The notes beneath the pieces are model-generated. The model had not been told where the DNA came from, made no database searches, and saw only the letters and a list, made by a program, of their open reading frames with translations. A stretch of DNA of 64,000 nucleotides from positions 186,001 to 250,000 of the forward strand of contig WHUX01000030.1 of the NCBI GenBank assembly GCA_015179025.1, read 5' to 3'. This DNA comes from Terfezia claveryi (Eukaryota > Ascomycota > Pezizomycetes > Pezizales > Pezizaceae). Shown here one piece after another: positions 12,901 to 25,157 of this stretch (position 1 is its first letter; the number at the start of each line of letters is the position of its first letter). The translations under genes were made by a program, and so were the position numbers.

Positions 12901-15900
12901 TCCCAAGTGGCCCAGTACTTGGAAGGTCAGTATTGGGCTCATGCCGTTCAGTGCCGTTTGAGATAGATCCCGAATCACTGTCTTCGAGCTTTGAAGACAA
13001 TGCACGAAGCATGTTTTCTAAGAACTTAATCTTGTCAAATAGGATGGAGCTGTGTTGTATGAGGTTTTGTGACTGTAAATCTGTTAGTTTGTGGCCTATA
13101 GTATCAGTTGAGCCTTGCCTACCTCTGCTTTCAACTCTTCATCTTCAGGCCTGCGAGCTATTTCTCGTGCAAGATCGTCCAAAGCTTGCTTATTTTTGTT
13201 CACCTGATAATGGACCTTTTCCAAGCGAGACTGTACAAGACCACATTGGATCTCACGAGGGTCATTATTCTGAGACATATTACACTGATGAGTCGGCTCA
13301 TGGCCAAAGGTACTCGGCAAGTCACTAAGATCAGTATGCGATCCACCATGGTCAGTTTGCCGGAAATATGTAAATCGTGGGGTAAAAACAAGCGGTAATA
13401 TCATTGTTTGCGGAGTTTTGTTATTCGGCAGCACTGTATCAAGCTCAACGAAATCATCCATATCCACCCAGGAATAATCCCCATCAGGGATCGTGAACTG
13501 TGATAAATCTCCCGAAAACCGAATAGTACCTTGAGCGGAGGACATGGGTTCCTCCAGAGATTGTTTCAAATCTACAACAGTTGGCTCATCAATAGTAGCT
13601 GACACCGCCCTGATATCCGCAGAATGGAAATCCAACTCCGCCTGGTTGATTTTCATACCAAAGCTCTTTCTCTCTAAATTCAGTCCCTTAATGGCAGTGG
13701 TAGTCTCCTCACGCCTCATGTGCATGTCGAAAAGGAAACTATCAAGTTTGACCTTCAACCCAGTGGCAGCCATCTTATTCGAGTCATCCGAGAGCTTATG
13801 GCGGTAAATATGACTGATGAACAGTGGTGATAGTAGCAACTGATACTTAATAGTTGCTAGATGTCGTCCAAACTTCTTTGCTGTCTTTTCTGGACCCGGC
13901 CAGAGGGGTCCTTGGCGAATTGGTAGGGACATGTTGCCCGCGAATAGGTGATACCAGGCATAGAAATGTGTGAAGAACCTTGGTGTCAAGTGAATGGTAT
14001 TATAGCTTGTTGAAGGTTTACTCCCGGTAAGTGACCAGTCTCTTTCAATAGGTGATATTATGGCCAACGATAAATGGAGATAATGGCTTCTGAAGCCTCG
14101 GAATGCATCATAAACCTATACAAATGTCAGTAGGCATTTCATATTTGAAAAAGGAGGAAAATGGCATACATCTTCTCCAGGACCTGCTTTGGCATGCTCG
14201 GGTGTTTTCAGACTAATCTTGTAATGGGGTTTGAATTCAAATGACCGCTTCCTGGTCTTCCAATCACCTTCTCCTCCGAGGTCTTGCTCAAACATAAGAC
14301 CAATTAGAAAGCGAACCCTGCCTGCCAGCTTCATGATGACCTTCTTGAAGAGAGCCCCTTCCTTGTAGCTACTAGCACTTGCAACGCTTCTATCTTCACT
14401 GGGTATGACGTCAAACTCATCACGAGCTTGATTGCTGAAGTCAGGGACTGCAAGTAGAAACTCTTCGGCCTCTAATTGCATAAATTTCTGCGGATCATCA
14501 CTTTGGGAGATATCCCATGAGATATCTCCTCTCCAACAGAAAATCAATCCAGCACCATTACCAGTTACCTTATAAGGATCGCGAGAGCCTATAACCATCA
14601 GCAATGTGAGCATACGGGAAGAGCAGGTAGTGCTACCTTTAAGTGTGAAATGGACATCCCCGTCATTGCTCCACTTAAGCTTAATCTTAGAATGGAGAGC
14701 CAGTCGTATCTTATCCCAGAAACCCGTCCGTTCCGAGGGATCAAGATGCGGTTTTGTGAATGTCTCAAATACCATCATCATATCCTGAATTGCAGGTTGA
14801 TATGAAGTGCACCATGTAATACGTGTGGCATAAGCAGTATTAATAGAAACGTCAATATCGGAATATGACTTCACTGCTGAAACTGTCCTCCGCACATCAA
14901 TGGCGAATCCTGGACGACCTGAATGTGACCCTGGCCCAGGTAGAGGAACGATGTTGACCCGGACATGCCTCATGGACTGCTCGTCTCGCAGCTCTTCAGC
15001 AATCACGAAATCCGCTTTCAGGCTCCATGATGCCACTCGGCTAGTTTGATCAGATCTCATCTGGGGGATGTGAAGGAATGGTAGCGGATAATCCCTGAGC
15101 AATATCTTCGCCTCGCTGAAGTCGAGTTTAACACTGACAGGAACAAGCATAGAAAACTGTGTGTCCTCTGGGAGGCCCTTCCCAACTCTGTGTAAAAACT
15201 TAGGAAGCTCAGAAAGAGCAAAGGAAGGTTTATCTATAACAAGCTCCACATCGTGAAAATACCCTGCCATAAGTGACGGTCTATTAGGCAGGGCTACGAC
15301 AGGCTCAGTCTCCTCAATCTCCGGAGGAACTTCATCCTTGCCCCAGAAAATTCTCCTCTTCTCCAGCACGCGAGCTGCTTGCTGCTCTTGGGCAAGTCTT
15401 ATCCTGCGAATCCATGTTGCAGAATTATGTTGTTGAAGCTTTCGACGTGCCTCTTCAATAGATACAGCAGCGGTTTCAGAAGGACCAGTGGCACTCTCAG
15501 GATCATATCGCATCTGGCGTTTACCTACGGTGGAGGATGTTCGCCGCCGGTGACCCGCCTCTGTCACGGTTGGTGGTTCTGATCTCATTGTCTTGCTCCT
15601 GCCCCTACTGAAAAGCGATCTTTGTCCATCATAACTCGTCCCCGAGGTTGATCTTTGTGCGACGAAGTCAGCCGACCTCCGTAGCTCATTCTCCCTTATT
15701 TTCCGAACTTTCACATCAAAGGCTGCTTCACGAGCCAACCTCATCCTTTGCTCCAGTAACCCCACACGGTAGATCAAGCCCAGTTGAGTCTCAAATGGAT
15801 CATCTTCCAATTCAAAGAGAAGAGCTCTGGTGCGTAGGGAAAGCTTTGGGACATGCTTCGGGCCCTCCGCGGTCTTTTGCAATATATACTCGTTGATCCC

Positions 15901-18900
15901 AGTTTTGAATCGATGGTGCATCTGCTGAGAGGCCTTTGCAGCATTTATGATATTGTCTGTGACCTTATATAAAATAAGTTGGTGAGGAATAGCCAAACGA
16001 ATTGCGTCGGCTGTCACATCTATCGACTTCTCCTCCACAAAGGCGCTTCCGACCTTCCTCTTTGCTTCCCTGAAATCCAACCTCGTTTGACGTAAACTGA
16101 CCAACCGTGTCCATGACCCTTTGACAGTTGGACTCTCTGAATATAGCCTCAAGCCCTTTGACTTCAGAAATGGGAATCCCCATTTTAGACGGCCTGCTTC
16201 CAGGCCGAACACCTCAAACATCATAGGTGGGTCCCCTGCAAACACTGCCTTGATCTGGACATGTTCCACTTGTGCATCGATGCCTATGAATTCAGACTGA
16301 AAAATTGGACTCTCCATCGTGCCCAGTCCAAGTCCGCCCATACCGTTCGCAGAACCCATTTCAACTGGTATTTCAACGTTCAATTTAGAGGCTTGTGGTC
16401 CAGTGAATAGGGATGTAGTAGCTGGGATAATTGGAGGCGACCCTGCATCCTTTTTGTATGAGAAGGCCTCCTTGAGCACCTTGGCAGCTACAATGACGCA
16501 GTAATGCCGGTATAGTGAATAGTTGAAGAAGAACGTTTTGAGGTTTGCAGCGATATTGAGAGCCTGGCCCTCAATGTCGGTACATGCAGTAAAGCTGGTA
16601 TCACATGTAGGTATCACCAAGAAAGGTTCCTGCTCCCAATCCTCATCTTCTACCATGAAGCATTCAAGCCCTTGTAGGCTAACATTAATCCTCCTTCCAT
16701 CAGTAGGATTTTTTGAATATTTCATGTATTTGACATGGCCCAAAGCTTCTTCCGGGGATAATGCCCTAGATGTTGCACGTCTCCGAGGCAGAGGCTTGAC
16801 AGGTCCATCGATTTTCTGACACTTGTAGTCAATAGACCAAGAATCTAATGCTATTGCAGCACCTCGAAAAGCATCGGAAATTTCCTCATCAACGCCTGCA
16901 ACCTCTACACTGAAATCTCTACCCTCAAACTTGAGATGGTTCAGCCACATGGGCAAGCGGCGTACGTAGTTGGGCCTTTCGCTGAACTGTGGCGTACGTG
17001 ACATTTCTGGCTTGACTTCAGGGTGAAACTGGCCCACCATCTGCTTGATTCCTTGAACAATTGCCGGGTTAACAAGACGGATAATTAGTGTATCCAAGTA
17101 GGCAGTTGCGTTCACATGGACATCAGGAGAAGCATGTGTCTGAGCTCGAATGTCGAGTGACTCAGTTTGGATCAGGTCATGCCTTTCCCCATTTGAAGAC
17201 CGATAATAGAGGCTATGAGAAGCAACTCGGAGGGATGAGATGAAGGAGTAATGGGCATGGCCATCTTCCATCAAGTGGGAAGATTCCACATCAGCTGAAA
17301 TAGATGAGAAGGATGATATCAACATGTCCAGGGCACCGCCTTCACGGCGCATGGAATCCTTCGATGGTAGGACAATGCGGATAGCTGGCTCATGAACCGA
17401 AAACTTGATATTGGCTTTTGGCAAGAGTTTTGATATCAGCTGGGTTTTCTTTGATCCTGAGTTGGTATGTTTAGGTTTTGACTTGAGAATTGCGGCCATG
17501 ATAGGGAGATGTCGTGGCTCAAAGTCGACTGATGGTGAAGTCACAACGACAGTAGCAAACAATATGTTTGTATTTCGATCAGAATCAGATTTCTCAACCA
17601 ACTGAAGGGTCTTTGATGGTAATGTCGTCCTCGAGGTCATTGTTATCATCGGTACGTATACCAGTTTATCCCGATTGCCTTTCCCATCATCGATGCTAAG
17701 AGAAATAGAGATAGCTGCTAGAAGTGCTTGGTGAGCAACATCCTCTGGTGAGAAGTACCTGAAACAACATTAGCAAATCAATTATTAAGAATTTTGGATA
17801 TATATCATACATTTGGTGAGCAGGCGATTTTTGATCAAGACGATGAACATCCATCCCCAATTCTTTCATCACGGCCACCATAATAAGAGGCTCTCCGGCA
17901 CGTTGTACTGATTGAAGTTCCTTGAAGATGCACAAATGGCCTATAGCAAACTGAACCTCCTTTATGCCCTCCAACAATGTTCTCAACAAAACCCTCCACT
18001 CCATTACAGCCTCTGTCATCCTCTCTGTGCGACTCCCTGCGACTGCCATTTCCTCCATCAAAGTACCAAGGGACTCGAGCTTACTCTTCTTGGGTTTGGT
18101 CCTACCTTGGCCCTTGAGGTCGTTCATCTTTCCTTTACAATTCAGAAGTTCATCAAGGTGAATATTCACACGCCCAAGCTTCATGGCCATAGCAGAATTC
18201 AAGATACCGTCCAGTCCCTCTTCGATAACACCATAGGCATTGATGATGCAATGGTCCAATATCTCCCTAGACTCCTTTTTGTGAGGCGTGAACAGGACGT
18301 TCTTCATCGTGAACATGAGTTCTAAGGGTTTCTGGTCTGGCTTCAATTCTTTGCAATGGTCGAATAGCCGGCTCCTGTCAGCTGCATCTCGTCTAGTATC
18401 TATGGATATCGAGGTACTGCCTATCTGAATTGAACCTACGTCAACCACAACTAAGGTAGAATTAGTGAAAACCACGTCCACAAGTTTCATATAGCGAAGT
18501 ATCCGTCGTAAACTCCGCATCAACTTTCGTATTTTTTCCGTATCCTCCCAAAACGGTGGCTTCTGAGATTCTCGGGAAGTGTTCGCCGTTTGATTATCTT
18601 CGGACTGTGCAGCAGAATTAGTCGTAGCATCGTTTACCTTGCTGCCAGATACTGCTCCATCCCCATGCTTTCCTTGTTTACTCTTGCCCACATCTACTGT
18701 GACTTGTGAGTCTCCAATCAACAAGCTCACCCAAGATGGCTGAGCGTAGGTCGGCCGGTGGAAGAGGAGGCCTAACTTCCGCACCTCAATCTTGAAACCG
18801 TCCTTGGGCTCATAGCTGATTCTTTTGAGTGATAGATATCCTAGACGCTGGATAGAGATTCCCGTTACAATGCGAATGATAGCAAATACTACGAATGAGG

Positions 18901-18994
18901 CAATGTAAAGCAGGACCACGATCCCTAGCAGAAATGTCGGTATGTGTAGAGTTGTTGACAATATGGACTCATTGGATCCAGACTGTTGTTTCAT
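9908..18994 (-). CDS. FMP27: FMP27/Hob-family bridge-like lipid transfer protein
   Basis: A giant protein of the BLTP2 (Hobbit/Fmp27) family, known to form hydrophobic grooves that carry lipids at ER-plasma membrane contacts. Exons in transcript order: 18994-17811, 17758-14170, 14115-13123, 13072-10646, 10590-10476 and 10419-9908, with all introns 50-57 bp and all phases consistent. The product is 2939 residues, near the family's usual size. An N-terminal membrane anchor lies at about 20-40 (FLLGIVVLLYIASFVVFAII). The signature motifs are present: GFWDK near residue 1404 (RTGFWDKIRLALHSKIKLKW) and WPPW near 2216 (SSWPPWVPLESMFDFY). The C-terminus is Ser-rich with a basic end. The acceptor of intron 3 was set at 13073 because the site a few bases upstream breaks the frame. 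No lesion seen. Confidence 0.92.
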
Positions 18995-19966
18995 TCTGAC
19001 AAAGAATGACCGTCGCCCAATAAAGAATCAAAGGCAATTGCAAATGAAAATGTGTTGTCCGCTTTACCGGACTCCTTCAGCTTCCGTAGCTATACGAGCA
19101 TGCCGATGTTGAGAGTCTAATCCGGGTATATAGATAAGTAGGTGGTTGGTCAATGATATTACCTCGTCTTCGGAAGTCTAGAAGGTGTTTATGAGTTGAA
19201 CGTGCTGTGGTGTTTTCTGAGAGAAAGGGGGACCTTCATAGAGCTTGCGGCTCTGTATGTAGATGTCACGATCTTGGCACCCTCTAATTTTGGCTTAGGT
19301 CCCAGCTCTAAACCAGCTAAATACCAGTAGATATTTTTTAAAATATAATTTTCTAGGTATATTGTGAAGAGAAGGCATAAGTGGTCACGGATGATGAAGT
19401 AAACTAGGTGGAACAATTTGTGAGGTACCTACTATCTATACCGTACTCGTTTGGTTACTTTTACCTTCACAGAAAAGATGTCTGTAGCCACGATTTACAG
19501 CAGAATTGGATTCACACGGTCCTATGAACTCCTCCACTTCCGTTCGAGTAGCTTCTGAGAAAAAGTGCCCGTTTGCTGTGCCCGCACTGGCTACGTGAAC
19601 ATCATATCATCTACAGCCCGGCCTCCAGATTCAAAGCTGAGTAAGTATTTAGTTCCCCGAAGTGTGACATGAGGAGGCTAATCTAATAAAAACCGAAATA
19701 AAAGAATACTTCAAATATATTTGTTGTTGCTCTAGTCTGGTTTTGTTGCTCGGGTCAGTAGATCTCCAGATCTGCTCTAGCATGACGCTAGTCCCTGCAT
19801 ACAAACCATCCTGTCGGTTATGCTGGAAGCCACCACAAATTCGGATTGGGCCAGAATTGGTATCCTCGTGGCCTGTGAAGACCATCTCGGTTTTTTTGAT
19901 TTTAATGTAGTTCTTGAGATTGTTTTTGGTCCCTATATAATACAAACATCTTGTCGGCGGATGAGC
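18995..19966. other. Intergenic: FMP27 promoter and 3' side of the Tim17-family gene
   Basis: No gene is supported. The left part should carry the FMP27 promoter and leader. An AT-rich patch at 19330-19370 and micro-insertion copy D (19724-19751) are the only distinct structures. Confidence 0.5.
19724..19751 (-). repeat. Micro-insertion copy D with perfect 9-bp duplication
   Basis: The 10-bp core TAGTCTGGTT (19733-19742) lies between two identical TTGTTGCTC copies (19724-19732 and 19743-19751). This is the minimal form of the family and shows that the TAGTCTGGTT end is the constant one. Confidence 0.75.
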
Positions 19967-20925
19967 TCATAATCCTGACACCTTGTCGGACGATTTCCTT
20001 AAAATTTCAATCTCCTCGTCTATAAGAGCAATATCTGCCTCAACGCCCAGCAGCTTTTCCTCCAGCATCCGTTTATACTCCTCGTATGTCAACCTCTTGA
20101 CCGGGCTCCATTCTGAGCGGAATGCACGCTCCCAGAACCCCTTTCTTGATGCCTGTGCACTGGCTGGCTGTTGCTGCACGCTTTCCGAATGGTATTCATC
20201 GGCAATAGCATAGAGGTATTGGGCTCCTATACCGATTAGTCCCCACATGATGGCGCCTGGAATTACGTGACCTCGTCCTCCTAGTATTGAAATTAGATTT
20301 TGCATGTGGTGATAAAACTAATGCTGACGTACTGAGAACCAGGCCTCCTGTGGCACCTGTTAAAGCACCTGCTGCCCCGCTGATAGCAGTTCGGTCCCGT
20401 GGAGTTGCAATCCGTAAGCTGGGATACCATATGGGAGCGAGCTTCAGCATAGAGTTTCTGAATGCTATCAATGCAAGTAAGCACATGCAGTAAGTCAACG
20501 CTTCGTGCAAGTAACTAACCCCAGTAAGTCGAACCGAGAAAGAAGCAGTTGACGCTCGTTCTCAGCGCAAATAAACCTGTTGTCGGGCTTGACTTCAGCG
20601 TTGCAATCAAACCACCTGTGATGAACCCAGTAGTGCCTGCTGGCGCCGTAAGCAATTCGGCTGGATAATCAATGCATATTGAACGCATCGTCTAGAATGG
20701 GTGAAGTGACGGACCGGTTAAGGCACCCACCTTTAGGGCAGGTAGTATGATTCCTGTTGGGGCGCCCGGGTGCTGCTGCTGTTGGTACTCGTGCTGCTGG
20801 GGTGGGGGCGTTTCTCCTGTTATGTCCATTTCCGAGTGCAACTCTGAACGGGGTGTAAAGTATCGACGATCAAATGAAGGACAGGCACCGGAGACGTATG
20901 TTGGCTTGTGTGGTCTCGAGCTCAA
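19967..20925 (-). CDS. Tim17/Tim22/Tim23-family mitochondrial membrane protein
   Basis: Preferred exons in transcript order are 20925-20715, 20660-20520, 20464-20333 and 20280-19967 (265 residues). The core reads PAGTTGFITGGLIATLKSSP, FALRTSVNCFFLGSTYW, AISGAAGALTGATGGL, then GHVIPGAIMWGLIGIGAQYL. These are Gly/Ala-rich hydrophobic helices typical of the Tim17/22/23 superfamily, which includes inner-membrane translocases and complex I-associated proteins. I cannot choose between those roles. The N-terminus is Pro/Gln-rich (residues 40-52), and the C-terminus is a charged helix (LTYEEYKRMLEEKLLGVEADIALIDEEIEIL). Intron 1 is ambiguous: 20661-20714 (54 bp) gives VGALTAELLTAPAG, while 20692-20730 (39 bp) gives LKTMRSICIDYPAELL. 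Both keep frame; I prefer the longer one on size. It is divergent from TIF3. Confidence 0.8.
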
Positions 20926-21348
20926 TTGTCGTGGGATGCCGAATCACAGTTGAGGTGTTGATTTCGAATTCTTTTGATAGGCATGCAAAGTAACTCGTAA
21001 GGCTGATCGTTTAGATGTGCCTGCGCCGGGCGGGGAGTAACCAGCAGCGGCCCTAGCCCTATCGGGTGTATTTAGCGGCCTTTTCCCGCCACTGGGGCGC
21101 ACATTTGGCTGCCCACACAAACCTCCAGCGAACCCTGCTGCTAAAAAAGTCCATCGCTTCACTCCATCGGTGTCACTTCCCACTACCTGACATCGACCCC
21201 CTCCTGCTATACATACGCCTCCCACTTCGACTCTAGCAAGCAGAATCCCAATTCAACTCCCCTTGGCTGAAGGAACAGATTCCCTTCAGCTTTTTTATCA
21301 CAGCTAGCGCGCTTCATTACCTAGAGCGCGTTTGCTGTTCTCGCAATC
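20926..21348. promoter_or_regulatory. Divergent promoter between Tim17-family gene and TIF3
   Basis: This 423-bp gap separates the start codons of two divergent genes, so both promoters must lie here. It is GC-rich near the middle. The right side has CT-rich leader sequence before the TIF3 ATG at 21349. No motif can be assigned with confidence. Confidence 0.6.
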
Positions 21349-23547
21349 ATGGGTAAGGGTCCACTCTGCCCTAGTGCTCTGGCACTCTATCGCCCCACCG
21401 CAGGCTTCCTTACCTCTTGTCTTGTGTTTTATACTACATGTTAAAACTTGTGCTAATAATTATGCAGCGCCGAAAAAGGAAGCAAAGAAGATGAGCATGG
21501 CGGAATTCATAAATGATGAAAGTCCGGATCCCCCAATTCATAAAGTTCTGGATTAGTTACTGATATTTCTCCCACTACAAAGCCTATGGCGGCACGGGCT
21601 CTTGGGCAGATGATATGGATGATCTCCCAACTCTTCGTAAGTACTTTCCATGTATCCAAAGTCGATGTTAAATTTTAGGATACTGATGCTCTGTCTTGAC
21701 AGCCTCTAGCGGTATATTAAACCCCACAGGGAGCACACCTTGCAATAGCTAATGATGATCTTGATATACAGGCACCAATAGCGGATACCCTCGTAGAGAA
21801 TATGGTGGTGGTGATTCTAGCGGATACGGTAACTCTTTCCGCAGCAGCGAACGCGACACGTTTCGTGCTGGGGGTATGGCCTTGAGTGATGTTATTCAGA
21901 ACAATTTTAGCTGACTGAGTTTGGAAGGCCGTGAAGAACGTTACCCTCCACGTCAGCAACTCCCACTCCCCGATAAACCACCCTACACTGCACACCTCGG
22001 AAATCTCTCATGGGATACCACCGAAGCTGATATCGAAGCTCATTTCGCTGAGTGCAACGTTGTAAGCGTCAGATTGGTGCGTGACAAGATCGAAGATCGA
22101 CCGAAGGGTTTTGGATACGTAGAATATGGTTCATTGGAAGGTCTTGTGAAAGCTCTCGAGCTCGGCGGCAGTCAGTTGGCTGGTCGTAATGTTCGAGTTA
22201 GCGTTGCTGAGCCTCGTAAGTGCATTATTTTCACATATCCGTGAATAAGAAGGATGTGCTAACCCCTTATTAGCAAAGGATCGAGGTGATGACCGAACCG
22301 CCGGTGAGTGGCGCCGCTCCGGCCCTCTGAGCCCAATGGAGTCTCCTCGTGGTGGTCGTTCCGATAGGTTCGCCGACAGGAGTGAAGCTGGTGACCGCCC
22401 GGAACGCGAGCGCCGATCATTTGAGCCGGCTGGTGATGGCAAAGTGCGTGACTTCAACAATTGGGAGCGAAAAGGGCCCCTTGCTCCTCTTTCCCCCCCA
22501 CCACCAACTGCTGAGGGTGCCCCACGCGAGATGAGGAGACGCTCCCCAAGTGACCGCCCTCCTGTTGGCGATAGAACAGAGAGTGTCCAACGCAGAGAGT
22601 TCCGTGAACGCCCTCAGGTAGAGAGACAGCCCACTGCTGCGGATAAGGACAACGAATGGCGTAAGAGTGCTCGCCCGGACTCTGCTCCTATGAAGCCGAC
22701 CAGTCCTATTATTTCGCACACTCGCCCGAAGTTGGAGCTCAAGAAGAGGAGCGAGGTTGTCACCGATGCTACCCCAGCTTCTGCCTCCGCCGACACACCA
22801 ACCTCGAAGTCCAATCCCTTTGGTGCTGCAAAGCCCATTGATGCAGAGGCTCGGATCAAGGAAGTCGAAGAGCGAAGAGCTGCATTGAAGAAGGAACAGG
22901 AGGAGAAGGCCAAAAGAGAGGCAGAAGAGCGAAAAGCACAGGAAGAAGCCGAGAAAGCAGAGAAGGCTGCTAAGGAGGAGGCTGAAAATATTGAGATGGC
23001 TGAGAAGGCTGTGAAAACAGAAGCTGTAGAGAAAACCGAAAGGCCTGCGAGGCCTGACAGGAATCCTACCTCCCCTCGTGAGCCTCGCGAATTTGGAAGG
23101 AGTGGATACAGGACCGACAGAGGTGATAGGAACGATAGAGGTGACAGGAACGATAGAGGTGATAGGAACGATAGAGGTGACAGGAACGATAGAGGTGACA
23201 GGAACGATAGAGGTGACAGGAACGATAGAGGTGACAGGAACGATAGAGGTGACCGGCACGAGAGGTTTGAGAGGGGTGGGCACGAGAGGTTTGAGAGGGG
23301 TGGGCACGAGAGGTTTGAGAGGGGTGGTGAGAGGGGTGGTGAGAGGGGTGATAAGGGACCAAAATATCCTGCTGGGGAGTGGAGGAGGGGTCATGATCAA
23401 GCTCCTGCACAAGGTCGACGTGACTCAAGGCAAGAAGCTAAGCCTCAGGCTGCTGAGCAAGCTAAGACGGAGTCATCAGAAGATGGATGGTCCACTGTTC
23501 CAACGAAGAAGAGCCGCGGTGGAGCTAAGGTTGTTACTGCGCTTTAA
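21349..23547 (+). CDS. TIF3: Eukaryotic translation initiation factor eIF4B
   Basis: An RNA-binding factor that stimulates eIF4A and 40S recruitment. Exons: 21349-21352 (ATG plus one base), 21468-21521, 21583-21636, 21703-21711 (9 bp), 21772-21873, 21928-22215 and 22274-23547, giving 594 residues. The N-terminus MAPKKEAKKMSMAEFI and the GSWADDMDDLP block are typical of fungal eIF4B. The RRM spans about 90-168 with RNP2 AHLGNL and RNP1 KGFGYVEY. A charged helix follows at about 361-420. Then come about eight tandem copies of a six-residue repeat, DRNDRG (450-498), three copies of HERFERGG, and a KKSRGG end. The donor at 21522 (GTCCGG) is non-consensus but is the only one that keeps frame. The two tiny exons are easily missed. 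Family is secure; the small exons are inference. Confidence 0.88.
23113..23330 (+). repeat. In-gene tandem repeats of TIF3 (18 bp and 24 bp units)
   Basis: About eight near-identical 18-bp units (core GACAGGAACGATAGAGGT) are followed by three 24-bp units (core CACGAGAGGTTTGAGAGG). Both keep the reading frame and encode RG/DR-rich low-complexity repeats. Near-identity of the units implies recent expansion or homogenisation. Confidence 0.9.
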
Positions 23548-24417
23548 AACTGATGCGTCATATTGCCAAAGTCATTTGCCACAGTTCCTTTCAGGGTTTC
23601 TTTCTAAAACATGTTTCTTTGATGGCATTGGGACGGCACTCTAAAACCGTTTTTCTACTTTGCTTCATGCGTTTTGGTTCGTCCTTGGGTATCCGGAACC
23701 CACCTCACGTTCTCTCCCCAGATTTTCCTCCTACTATCTTAATGGGTTTCGCAGGCCAATGTTCTTTTTAAGTGTATGCTGATGCGTCTTCATTTCTTTC
23801 CTCTTTGCTATCTTGTGTGTTTCTTCATCCTTTAAAGCTTTTCTAGGGTTCACAATGTCTCTCTTCGTGAAGAAGATACAACAATGTGAATTTGAAATGC
23901 AATGATGTACTATCCCTGCTATCTACTACTTAGCTATCTTCGCTTCTATTTCTTCCTTTGGCTCTTGTTCACTTTGTTATATCACCAAAAAGTTGTTTCT
24001 CCGAGCTCTCAAAATCGACGGCGTGTGGGAGTATGAGGAATGGGCATATTGAAGGAATGAATTGTATCAACTAGTAGTAGATTTTAGCAAAAGATACTTG
24101 TTCATACGTAAATTGGCGAATAAATTTTCGGCGATTTAATTTACTTTCCCTTCAGAAATGACGGGCTATTACCCTGATTTTGTGGAGATCACGATGGTAA
24201 TTAATGCTAAGCCTATTTCAATATTGCTAACGCAACCTAACATTGTGATTATTTTGTGTGGGGAGTAAATTTCATTCGAATTAGGGCATACCCCGCCGAG
24301 CCCTTAGTGCTCGCACACCAAAAGGTATGCAACATCCTCATAGTAGTTAGAAATTGTCAACGAAAGTACGACCGACCAACCGACGACGCTTCAACAATCA
24401 CCTGAATAACGACAGAA
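23548..24417. other. Intergenic: TIF3 3' UTR and RPL32 promoter
   Basis: 23550-23960 is T-rich and probably the TIF3 3' UTR. The rest carries the RPL32 upstream region. I see no gene or strong repeat. Confidence 0.5.
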
Positions 24418-25157
24418 ATGGCCTCCATAAAGATTGTTAAGAAGCGTATGTTTTTGTCTACCCCCCGCTTGGGAGAGCAGGCTACTCAACTTCTTTCCCG
24501 GGGAACTTTCGAGGATTAGATGGAATAGGTTTATGATTGATGCTGGGAGGAGGATAAAATATTCGTTTGGGAGTTGGAGATGCTGACGGTCTGTCTTTTT
24601 GGGTGGAATAGGAACCAAGCCGTTCGCCCGCCACCAGAGCCATGACTATAAGTGTGTCAAGAGCTCGTGGAGGAAGCCAAAGGGTATTGATAACCGTGTG
24701 AGGAGGAGGTTCAAAGGTCAACTTGCTATGCCGTCGGTACGCTCTACCATCATCACCATGACTGCCTCAGCCATTCCGTAGCACATCTGGAAATCTGGGG
24801 GTTGAATGGAATAAGATCTATTATGAGGTACTGATTCCGTGGGGATTTATAGATCGGGTATGGCTCCAACAAGAAGACCAAGTACAAGATGCCTTCCGGC
24901 CACAAGGCTTTCCTCGTCCAGAACACCGCCGATGTCGAGCTACTTTTGATGCACAACAAAACATTTGCTGCTGAGTACGATCCATTACTTACCCTCAACC
25001 ACATTTGGTAGAAGGAGGGTTAGCTAATATATCTTCCGGGTGTTATAGGATCGGTCACGCCGTCTCATCCCGAAAGCGTGTCGAGATCATCGCAAAAGCC
25101 AAGGCATTGGGTGTCAAGGTCACCAACCCCAAGGGACGTGTCACAACTGAGGCTTAA
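24418..25157 (+). CDS. RPL32: 60S ribosomal protein eL32
   Basis: A structural protein of the large ribosomal subunit. Exons 24418-24445, 24612-24736, 24853-24974 and 25049-25157 give 127 residues, close to the usual 130. Family blocks are unbroken across the splices: [54 protein letters not shown] and [20 protein letters not shown]. Introns of 166, 116 and 74 bp near the 5' end are usual for fungal ribosomal protein genes. A very short first exon (MASIKIVKK plus one base of the next codon) sets the start. Confidence 0.96.

Noticed and set aside
22417..23412. 331-codon minus-strand ORF opposite TIF3
   Set aside because: It is the antisense shadow of the repetitive, arginine/glutamate-rich TIF3 exon. 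Its product is low-complexity and the plus strand has a clear eIF4B.
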